Shown piece after piece: positions 12,048 to 21,741 of a stretch of 64,000 nt of DNA. Numbering within the stretch: the stretch's first letter is position 1; every line of letters starts with the position of its first letter. Where the stretch lies: assembly GCA_009599575.1 (NCBI GenBank), contig VWND01000005.1, positions 682,001 to 746,000 on the forward strand, written 5' to 3'. The notes beneath the pieces were generated by a model. It was not told the DNA's origin. It made no database searches and saw nothing but the letters and a program-made list of their open reading frames with translations. This DNA comes from Blumeriella jaapii. Taxonomy: Eukaryota > Ascomycota > Leotiomycetes > Helotiales > Drepanopezizaceae. A program made the position numbers and the translations under genes.

Positions 12048-12719
12048 TCAATCTTCCCAGCTCTTTTCGACTGTCTCCTTCACTCGTTTCGTGTACTCCC
12101 GGCGGTTGTCCTTATACAGGTTGGATGCTTCCACGTTGGCGGGGGAGCTTGTATTGGGGTCGTTCAGGAGACTGCGGGTGGATTAGATGGGTCTGTCTTC
12201 ACAAGGGTACAGTGATGTAGACCTTACCTTTGGATACTGGTCAAGATAGCTGCCACATCGTACGTCGGACTCCACCTGTTCTGAAGGATATCCAAGCACA
12301 GCTCTCCGGTGGCGTAAACGTTGGGGTGGAACATCTGGCTGAGGAACTTGACCGCCGGAGGCTTGTTTGGGTATTGTTCTTCGAACTGCATGACCAGTCT
12401 GAACGTTCCATCTTCGAAGGGGGTATCTGCTGGGCCGATGATGACTGCATTCCTGCGGTCGCCGTGTTAGCCTGAGCTTCGCACTTCTTCCCAGACACCT
12501 TCCTCTGCGCTTCCGGGATGACTCTGAGGGGATGACTCTGAGAAACCTGGTCACCTACCATTGCATAACGTTGTCTGCGACGGGCGAGGCAGAAACACCT
12601 GCTGGAGGGTCCGTTTGCATGCGCTGGAGAATGGTTTTAGCAGTTGATCGCGTGCTGGGAAGTCCAGCGCCACCAACCTTGAAATCGCGCATAAGTCGTC
12701 GGCGAGCGGCAGTAGACAT
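12048..12719 (-). CDS. ubc2: Ubiquitin-conjugating enzyme E2 Rad6/Ubc2
   Basis: This E2 works with Rad18 in post-replication repair (PCNA ubiquitination), with Bre1 in histone H2B monoubiquitination, and with Ubr1 in the N-degron pathway. The minus-strand exons are 12719-12678, 12623-12559, 12452-12228 and 12171-12048, giving 151 residues, exactly the length of mould Rad6 orthologues that lack the acidic tail of the yeast protein. The catalytic Cys is residue 88 in G-E-L-C-L-D-I-L, and the HPN motif is at 78-80. The N-terminus [14 protein letters not shown] is the conserved Rad6 start. Three introns split the short gene, so no single frame shows the whole protein. It diverges from the thiolase gene across about 450 bp. 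Confidence 0.97.
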
Positions 12720-13169
12720 GATGGGCTGCGATGCTCTGAGGCTTCTTGAGCTTCTTGATGGTCGAAACGTATGGTTCTCGTCCTGATCGCAACCTCGCGT
12801 TCGAAGACAATCTAATCGTCGAGTGGGGTACCGGCAGCGGTGCTCTGTTTACCAGCGGAGATTTTGTGATGTATGTACTTTCCTGCAGCAGCGTGATACC
12901 CAGATGTGCGATGTAACCGGGGGCACCGGGAAGAATCCAAGTCAATACCTATCAAGTCGTGGTTGAGCAAGGAGATGGTGAAGTTGTGAATGGTCTTCCG
13001 ACTCAAGGTAAACCGTAAAATGGGTCCTGGTCACGTGGAGATAGAGGGGAGCGCTCGGCTTGTGAGACAGGTCGAGTCTCCTCAATCAACCTCAACCACC
13101 ACCCTTTACTTAGATCCTCCCCTCTCTGGTTCTTTGTTGGTGTCCATCCATCTCCGTACTTCCTTCGCC
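12720..13169. promoter_or_regulatory. Shared divergent promoter region of ubc2 and the thiolase gene
   Basis: The 450 bp between the start codons of ubc2 (minus) and the acetyl-CoA acetyltransferase (plus) hold no conserved ORF and must contain both promoters. A pyrimidine-rich, CA-containing stretch (about 13080-13160) precedes the thiolase start, as is common before fungal start codons. No specific factor site is assigned. Confidence 0.5.
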
Positions 13170-14597
<1,428 letters not shown>

Positions 14598-14953
14598 GCG
14601 TGAGTGTACGAAGTAAATGTATGAAGTAATGAGTTTTGTATACGTTTCACTTTCTATCGAATGTGGTTTAGTGTTTAAGCCAATACAACCAACGCCTGTG
14701 TCTGCGAGTCCTTATTACAATCCTCGTACCATAGGCCTCCCTCAGAAACCGACCGCCGATACCCACTCGTTCAGTACCCACGCCATCTTAGCCTGCAAGT
14801 CGCAGTCCCTGCCATCGTGTACGCACCTCCTTCTCATTCACCATTCGCTTCCTTCCACGCACAGCACCATCATTAACCCAGCACGAGCACGAGCACCTCC
14901 GCCACGCTCATGCCCTTCCCTCCCCTATTCACACTCCACCTCACCCTCTCCAC
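14598..14953. other. Intergenic region between convergent genes
   Basis: The 3' UTRs of the thiolase and the CYSTM-like gene meet here. The sequence is pyrimidine-rich, with no coding signal that I trust. Confidence 0.4.
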
Positions 14954-15373
14954 CTAAAACAAAAAGTCCAAACAACAGCAGCACGCCAACGCCGCCATGC
15001 ACCCACCCAAGATCCCCTCAGACGTCCCCCCCTGCCTCCGCGGCTGGCCCACAAACTGGCCCTGCGGCGCGTATCCCATCGGCGGCTGCCCTGCATAATA
15101 CCCTCCTGGCGGCGGTCCATACATGCCCTGCTGCGGTCCGTAGGAGCCCTGCTGATACGGCGGCTGCTGCGGCGCGGCGTAATAGTCAGGCTGGGGGCCG
15201 CCGTACTTGCCCTGCTCCAGCGGCGGCGGCGTCGCGCCGTAGTGATCCGCGCGCGCGAGCTGCATGTGCGCGGGGGGCGGCGACTGGAAGAAGTGCTGTT
15301 GCGGCTCCGGGTGCGAGGGGTGCGTGGTGGCGTTGTAGGCGGGCGGTGCGTTGGGGTCGTATTTTTGGGCCAT
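14954..15373 (-). CDS. CYSTM-like Pro/Gln/Gly-rich tail-anchored protein
   Basis: This 139-residue protein has a long disordered N-terminus made of Pro, Gln, Gly and Tyr (repeated YGP, PPY and QQG units) and a C-terminal segment G-G-C-M-A-A-L-A-C-C-C-C-L-D-F-L-F. A run of cysteines in a short hydrophobic C-terminal helix is the hallmark of CYSTM proteins, small eukaryotic tail-anchored proteins linked to stress tolerance. Many fungal members have this XYPPX-type repeat head and end in C-C-C-x-x-D-x-x-F as here. The start ATG (MAQKYDPNAPPAY) is the only Met near the head of the ORF. An upstream non-coding exon is possible. Confidence 0.8.
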   Translation of the reverse strand: MAQKYDPNAPPAYNATTHPSHPEPQQHFFQSPPPAHMQLARADHYGATPPPLEQGKYGGPQPDYYAAPQQPPYQQGSYGPQQGMYGPPPGGYYAGQPPMGYAPQGQFVGQPRRQGGTSEGILGGCMAALACCCCLDFLF

Positions 15374-16329
15374 GGTGAGCGTGTGCTGATGCTACTGCGG
15401 CGCCGGCGGTACCTCTGGATATGTGCGGATGTGAGGTTGGATTTGGGAGGGAGGGAGGGAGGTTGATAGGTGGTCTGAGGCAAGAGTTCTGCGCTGGAGG
15501 AAGAGGAGAGGTGGTGCTTCTCTCGGTGGGCGACTGTTTCGAGCTGTGCTTTTGTGGAATCCGCGCTCGTTCTCCTATCCTGCGTGGGGTGTGGCAGAGG
15601 TACTGTAGATGTCCTGTTTTTCGGAGCGACGAGAGGACAGGAAAGGTTTTCAGGAGGTAGATGGAGACGTAGGTTCCTGGGGGAAGCTTAAGAGCGAGCG
15701 AGCGGAAATGACGGATAGAAGTCGCGGTCACTCACGAAGCCCGCGATGGCAATGGGACAGATACGTGGTTTTGACGAGGCTCGGAACGTGGCGATATCGC
15801 AGTTCTGGAGTAGGTGGAAAGCAAGATGTGAAAGCGAGAGAAAGGGAAGAGAAGAGAAGAGCAGAGGACTTCGAAGTTGATCAAAGACGTCGTCACGGGT
15901 GTGGCTGAGCGCCAAGGCCGCGCCCGCGCCCGAGCCCGAGCCCACGTGCACGCTGCCATCTACTGTACTGTACTGTACAGTCAGCATCTTCCTGTGCCTC
16001 GAGAAGATCCTCCTTTTCCTTTCCAGTCCTTTCGCGGATCAACAACATCGGCTGTCACTTGGAGAGTTCTCTATGTGCCTTCTATTCCATCCCGATCCTG
16101 GCTAGGAAATAACATCGGCGCATTCCTGCTCGGCTAGGTGGCCTCAATCGCCAATTCTGGCGCGGTGTTACACTGCATGTATGTACAGTACTGTACAGTA
16201 CATACAGATACAGTTCCTCGACATTCGCGGGCCCAAGCCCTTGGCATGCAAGAGGCTATTCTACAGTACTGTACTGTACAGGACTGTACATACAGTACTA
16301 TACGACGTACACATGATGTGTATGTTCTT

Positions 16330-16453
16330 GGCCGCTCCATCCCGAATTTTCTTGGAGAAGATGGAGGGAGGGCTTTGGTGCCCTCCTGTGTGGCCGCTCC
16401 ATCCCGAATTTTCTTGGAGAAGATGGAGGGAGGGCTTTGGTGCCCTCCTGTGT
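16330..16453. repeat. Perfect 62-bp tandem duplication
   Basis: The block starting GGCCGCTCCATCCCGAATTT at 16330 recurs without change at 16392, so two 62-bp units stand head to tail. Perfect identity points to a recent duplication (or an assembly echo). A 179-codon ORF runs through it but has no other support. Confidence 0.85.
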
Positions 16454-17541
16454 GGAAGCCCTGTGGTTCTAAGTCGTTCTATGAGCTTTTTCTTGTGGCC
16501 TCTGTCGAGTCGCACCCGCAGGCTTTTGGTGTCCCGACATGCCGTGGAGCAGTATCTTGGGCCCGCGGAGCACTTCGAGCTTCTCACTGTGAATCGGATT
16601 TCTTCCAATCTTTCTGGAAGGACGACCAAAAGGCATTGGTGTGCTTAAGGCAAGTACAGGGTATTGTACATCTGTAGTGTGGCCGGCAGGTCTGCTGCAC
16701 GCAGTCAGTTGAGAGGCAGCAAACGTATTGCTGTAGAGGATCAATTAGCTTCTCAAAGACGACTGAGCCAGCATGCCTTTTCAATCTACTGCTTCAACTG
16801 CTCGATTTGTTTCTCTTTCTTCTGTCTCTGCTTCGTGTTTCCCAGAAGACCAATCTCTGGATGCAGATCCACGCCTGATCAATTGGCCTTTCGAAGCCTC
16901 GTCAGACGTGTTCGATGACGATCCAAACAGAAAACAGTTACCGGCTTCTCGCGCATGTACAGGGAGAAAGACCGGCTTGGAGAACGATTCGATAGTTAAG
17001 TATACAAATCCTACGGTTTCTGGATGTAGAATAAATGCCTTTTGCATGGCTGGGATATCGGACCTCTGTGGGGCGTGCATATACACTTTTGGCATCTAAT
17101 TTCACGTGCTCCCTCAGCTACCCTCCTTCGCCCGCTGTTCTAGGCCGCTCCCATCATTCATTGGTATAGATTGAATAAACAGATGCATATTGTAAGCGCA
17201 AAACCCTCGTATTCAAAGAACACATCATTCATCGTGGACGGAATTGGGAAAAGAGCGGCCGTACCCACCGGCCTATTTATGGAGGGTTGGCTCGCGTGGA
17301 AAAGTGACCAGTTGGCGAGCGTACACAGTACTGTATTGTGCCCCTCCATGTATTGGTCATGCGAGCGAGGAGGGTCCTGTACATGCAAAGCGTCGCACGG
17401 GGCGGAGATGCAAGTGGGTGTGCGTAATGTCATTTTGCAGCTTTTAATTCGTTCGGACAGATGATGTGGGGTTTGGGGTGGGAAGTCTGTATGCGAAAAC
17501 GTAAATCATGATTAAAAGGCACGGGAGGAGGATTCTTGAGT

Positions 17542-17574
17542 GGGGGGGGGGGGGGGGGGGGGGGGGGGATTGAT

Positions 17575-17618
<44 letters not shown>
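17542..17618 (+). repeat. Two long poly-G tracts separated by ATTGAT
   Basis: The sequence shows 27 consecutive G (17542-17568), then ATTGAT, then 44 consecutive G (17575-17618). On the other strand this gives false polyproline ORFs. The exact lengths are unlikely to be reliable in any assembly. Confidence 0.85.
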
Positions 17619-17620
<2 letters not shown>

Positions 17621-19413
17621 AAGAAAGAAAGATAGAAGATCACGCTGTGATTGTGATCTTCTGGAATCGGTGGAAGATATCAAGCTCAGCTAGGTAGGTA
17701 GGTAGCTACAATGGTATTGTATTGTGTTGTAGGTATGGGCCAGTTGTTAGTTCCGCATTCTCGTCACATAAAGACGATGTACTGTATGTACAGTACTGTA
17801 CGAAAGCAGCGGGAAATAAAAGCTTAAAAATAAGATTGGGCATCCCGTACGTATTCACAATATACACAATATACACAATACAATGCATACAGTACATACC
17901 ACACGGACGACAGACTTTCAGCGGCGCCGGTTCGGCCTCGGGAAACCCTGGGGCAAAGTCTTGCTTTCTGTCTCTCCATTACGGTAGAGGATCTCCAACA
18001 CAGCACATAGCGGACTTCGAATAGAACGCGATGCCTGGGAATTGAGGCGGATGGGTCAATATCGAAGTACTGTACTGTACATACATAGTAGCAGGCCCGG
18101 CTCGGCTCGACAAGGATCTACATCCTGCGGGGAGGACCCGAGAACGAACGAACTAGGGCCGGCGGCGTTGCTTACTCGCTCGCTCGCTCGCTTACGCTTT
18201 GGGTTGGTGGTGGACTAAGCGATTGTTGATAGTTGGATATCTGAGGTATGTAGGTACATACAGTACGGTCAGTACCGTACAGTAGTATATACTGTACGTA
18301 CAATTTATGTACTGTACCGTACATGGTACCGCACAGTACAGTCCCGCGTCGAATTGCGAGTGCGGAATGGTTTCAATGCCACCAATGTCGAGTGTCGTGT
18401 CACCTTACGGTGCTGTACAGAACTGCACATACCACCAGCTCCCAGTGATCGACGGACCCTTGAGTGTACTTACTTAGATAGCTGCCGTTGGCTAAAGTAG
18501 TGTGACTACTTACTTACTTAGAAGTGATCCTCACTGTCAAAGTTGCATATCTGCCGTTCGGGCGAGTCGGGGGCTAAAAATACCACGACAGCGCGCAAGG
18601 ACCACGGCCGTCATTAAAACCAATAACCCACGCGGCGATATAGCGAAGATCAAATCTATGTATATGTATATGTAAAGTGCAGTGCAGTACAGTGCAGCAC
18701 AGCACAGTACAGTACAGTACACTCGGTGCCGGGGATCTTGCACGGCAGAATCTATCCATAGACGCCTTTCTTTGCGCCGCCTCGACATGCATTGGATCCT
18801 ACTGAATGAAAGTCTTGAGATCCCGAGAACGAGCGCCCACGGTCATGTCCGTGTCAGAGTTGTCCTCCATCTGCATAAGGGTCCAATGGCTTCCGGTGGA
18901 GAAGCGTGAGCAATCCTTCCTTCCTTCTTTTCTTTTCGTTTCTTTTCTTCTTCCTTTCCGTCTTCCTCTTGTCTTCCTCTTGTCTTCCTTCACCCTCACC
19001 CACTGGCTCCCAGCACACAGCAGCATCCCACCGTTGCAACAGCGTCCCTCCTGCTCTGGCTCCTCGCCAACTGTGGTGGTAAGTCGGGTGCCTCTTTCTC
19101 TCCGGTCGCAGATCGAATTAATCGGGGTTGGGTATATCCTCAATCGGACTCGATTGATTGGAATTGGTTTGGTTTCTTTCACGACTCACCCGGACCCGCT
19201 GCTGCGCGTCGCCGGGAAGGTGCGCGGCCGAGTGGGCACAGGTGTCAACAAACAAGCAAACAAACGAACATCCAGCCTCGACGACATCACCAACAACACC
19301 AACACCATCACCATCATCATCACCACGGCGAATCGGCGAGCCGGCCCCTCCCCACGCAGATCCCTCGCTCCTCGCCTCGAGCGGATCTCGACTCCCACTC
19401 GCTGCCGATCGCC

Positions 19414-20172
19414 ATGGCGCCCATCCCCAGCGCCGCGATTTCCCCCCTCCGCCGCGACAACAACATCATGCACCTCGTCCGCGCCCACCTCCTGCACCGC
19501 AGCGTCGAAGAAGCCGACACCACGGCCATCGTGCCCACGGCCTACAACCGGCTCAACGACGGCCCGCTGCCCCTCGCTGTCGTCGGCATCGTGCTCGGCT
19601 CCGTGGGCGGCTTCCTGATGCTCCTCTGGCTCCTCTACACCTGCATGCGCTTCGGGGCGCGCTCGCCGCCCTCGGCCTACACGGATTCCGTCATGGTGAC
19701 GGCGTCGCCGCCCTCCTCGTCGCGCAAGCACCGCCGCAAGTCGCGCAGCACGTCGCGGCGCGAGACGGTCGAGATCCGGCGCCAGAGGACGAACAGCATG
19801 GGCCCCCCCGTGCTGACGGTGAGGGAGACCGATGTCGAGATCGTGATGCCGGAGCCGCAGCCGCCGCCGCCGGTGGCCCCGATGCCGATGCCGCGAGAGC
19901 CCGAGCGGGTCGAGAGGCTGGAGCGCATCGTCGTGGAGGAGCACCGGGAGACGAGGCGCGAGAGGAACATGAGTGGGGGGAGTGACGAGGTGGTGGTCAT
20001 CGAGGAGCATAGCCCGCCGCGCAAGATGAAGAGCGATCGGGACCGGGACTCGCGGCGGAGGAGCAGGAGTCATAGCGAGAGGAGGGAGAGCGGCTACCGG
20101 GCCGTGGACCCGCTGACGCACGGCGGCGTGGTGGGCGGGAGTCGGAGGAGCACGAGTAGTCGGAGGGGGTGA
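19414..20172 (+). CDS. Single-pass membrane protein with basic cytoplasmic tail, hypothetical
   Basis: The protein has 252 residues. Residues 1-52 form a short N-terminal domain without a clear signal peptide, and residues about 53-77 (from PLPLAVVGIVLGSVGG to LWLLYTC) form one strong membrane helix. The rest is a disordered tail rich in Arg, Ser, Glu and Pro, with RS-type stretches (RDRDSRRRSRSHSERRE) and acid-hydrophobic patches (V-E-I-V-M-P-E-P). GC-rich third positions run through the whole frame, which supports coding. The layout (N-R-L-N-D-G-P-L-P-L before the helix) recurs in conserved mould proteins of unknown function. The opposite-strand ORF of 340 codons is a GC-driven shadow. An upstream intron in the 5' UTR is possible. 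Confidence 0.65.
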   Translation: MAPIPSAAISPLRRDNNIMHLVRAHLLHRSVEEADTTAIVPTAYNRLNDGPLPLAVVGIVLGSVGGFLMLLWLLYTCMRFGARSPPSAYTDSVMVTASPPSSSRKHRRKSRSTSRRETVEIRRQRTNSMGPPVLTVRETDVEIVMPEPQPPPPVAPMPMPREPERVERLERIVVEEHRETRRERNMSGGSDEVVVIEEHSPPRKMKSDRDRDSRRRSRSHSERRESGYRAVDPLTHGGVVGGSRRSTSSRRG

Positions 20173-21108
20173 GTGGCGTTGATTTAACGAAACAGCGGAC
20201 ATTTCCATTGGTTCTTGGGTGTGCCGGGGGGAAAGGCGCCTCGCAGCGGTGTCTTCCCTACCTATGTCCTACATCTGGAACGGGACAAAGCGATACAATG
20301 CGATACGATCTGCGGATGTGTGGGTAATAGGCGGCCTCGACCTCCGGGGCTGGGTGGGTGGATGGACGGCTCATGCCGAGCAAGCAGACCCGACCAGAGC
20401 AGAGCAGCACCTGGCTCGCACCGGAACGAAGCAGAAGAAGGATCCCGCGAGAGTTGACGGAGCGGGACAGGACGGGCAGGGAAGGGAACGCGCGGAGGAG
20501 AGAGAGAGAGAAGGACATCTGCTTCTTTTTCTTTTGCAATACGTACTACATCTTGGATCATGGGTCTTGGGTCATGGGTCATGGGCGTAATGCAAGGAAA
20601 CGATATGATGTGTAAGGAAGGAAAAGGAAAGGCAAGGCAAGGAAAGGAAAGGAAAGGCTAATAAAACGTAGACCTTATTGATATCGATGAACAGATATTT
20701 GGAGGTGCGATCGAAGAGGGGGGGGGGGGGGTCACGTTTAGGGCTGGAGTGTGGATGTGGATGTGGATGTGGATGCAGGATTTTTCGAAGGATCTTTTTT
20801 TCGGTGTTTGTCGTTGATATACTTACCTAAGGTACTCTCTGTTTTACAGAGGATAATGATAAATATTAAATATTTGTGCTGTGTTGTGTTGTGTTGCAAG
20901 ATGAAGTAAATTAAAAATAAATAAAAATTAAAAAATATATAAGAGGGTTCTGGACTTTGGGTTTGGTTTGGCTTGATCTGCCTTGATCTGCCTTGCCTTG
21001 GTTTAGTTTGGCTTGGCTTTGGTCGGAAACCCAAGTTTGGGTTTTGTCGTTATGGTGGTTTGTTTGTTTGTTTGTTTTTTTTTGTTTTTTGGATAGATAA
21101 ATGGATAT

Positions 21109-21293
21109 ATGGAGAGATGGAGAGATGGAGAGATGGAGAGATGGAGAGATGGAGAGATGGAGAGATGGAGAGATGGAGAGATGGAGAGATGGAGAGATGG
21201 AGAGATGGAGAGATGGAGAGATGGAGAGATGGAGAGATGGAGAGATGGAGATGGAGAGATGGAGAAATGGAGAGATGGAGAGATGGATAGATG
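21109..21293 (+). repeat. Octamer tandem array (AGAGATGG)n
   Basis: About 22 copies of an 8-bp unit AGAGATGG run from 21109, nearly perfect until 21247. They are then interrupted by a 6-bp copy and single-base variants (AGAAATGG, ATAGATGG). Because 8 is not a multiple of 3, the array is open in several frames on both strands and gives false ORFs. Confidence 0.9.
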
Positions 21294-21329
21294 GATAAAC
21301 ATTTACAGCCAGCAAGTCAACAAAAGGCC

Positions 21330-21373
21330 AATAATAATAATAATAACGACGACGACGACGACGACGACGACGA
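21330..21373 (+). repeat. Adjacent AAT and ACG triplet runs
   Basis: Five AAT-type triplets pass directly into about nine ACG triplets, ending at the GATATC near 21373. This is a compound microsatellite in non-coding DNA. Confidence 0.85.
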
Positions 21374-21486
21374 TATCATCACCCCCACCTCAACGCGACA
21401 GACCGAGCCACCACCTACAGTACCTCACTCAGCCTTCCCACGGGCATCGGGAACGTGCCAAGCTGAGGATTTTTTTCTCATACTGC

Positions 21487-21558
21487 ACACGTACAGTACA
21501 CATACAGTACACATACAGTAAACATACAGTACACATACAATATACATACAATACACAC
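21487..21558 (+). repeat. Minisatellite of 10-11-bp units with core ACATACAGTAC
   Basis: About six units resembling ACATACAGTAC follow each other, the last ones drifting to ACATACAATAC. The unit contains half of the palindromic motif seen throughout the region, so this may be how such motifs multiply locally. Confidence 0.75.
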
Positions 21559-21690
21559 GAGCGATGCCGATGATGGGATTGTCTTGACGTCTGGAGGAGG
21601 GCAATGCCACCTCAGCTACTGTAGGAAGGGGTGAGGACGCGCTAAGCTGGGTTTTTGCATTTTTGGTCTACGCAATTAAACCTGGGTGAT

Positions 21691-21741
21691 ACCCTATCTT
21701 TCACGTACAGTACATACTGTATTGTACGTGAAAGATAGGGT
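21691..21741. repeat. Perfect inverted repeat, 18-bp arms with 15-nt loop
   Basis: The left arm 21691-21708 (ACCCTATCTTTCACGTAC) is exactly complementary to the right arm 21724-21741, with a 15-nt loop that itself holds a partial AGTACATACTGT palindrome. No flanking target-site duplication is obvious, so its origin as a small transposon relic or a hairpin RNA is open. Confidence 0.85.

Larger units (their letters stand above)
15960..18345. repeat. Cluster of short palindromes of the TACTGTACAGTA type
   Basis: Near-identical palindromic strings built from GTACTGTAC and GTACAGTAC occur at about 15962-15980, 16183-16210, 16262-16300, 17326-17337, 17778-17802, 18066-18086 and 18250-18345. Most read the same on both strands. 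Further copies lie at 18660-18722, 21487-21558, 21705-21727, 21878-21915, 22463-22480, 29208-29250, 42590-42633, 49567-49592 and 49718-49735. They sit between genes, not inside them. Confidence 0.75.
15374..19413. other. Gene-poor region rich in palindromic GTACAGTAC motifs
   Basis: About 4 kb hold no gene I can support. The ORFs present are short, overlap in several frames and use no recognisable domain. The region is marked by many short TACTGTACAGTA-type palindromes, one 62-bp tandem duplication, two long G runs, and CT-rich stretches near 18920-19000 leading into the gene at 19414. One ORF at 16773-17099 (108 codons) has no family resemblance and is not called. Confidence 0.5.

Noticed and set aside
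16138..16677. 179-codon ORF spanning the 62-bp duplication
   Set aside because: The coding appearance depends on the duplicated block, and no domain or splice structure supports it.
17430..17683. Polyproline ORFs on the minus strand
   Set aside because: They are made only by the poly-G tracts and have no other coding character.
19186..20208. 340-codon minus-strand open frame, rich in His, Arg and Pro
   Set aside because: It covers the GC-rich plus-strand membrane protein. The composition is that of an antisense frame, with no membrane helix or domain.
21109..21293. Possible CRISPR-like array
   Set aside because: The units are 8 bp with no unique spacers, and the genome is fungal.
20911..21315. 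ORFs with repeated S-I-S-P-S-L-H-L or E-M-E-R-W-R-D-G units
   Set aside because: They are translations of the octamer array in different frames and have no support outside it.
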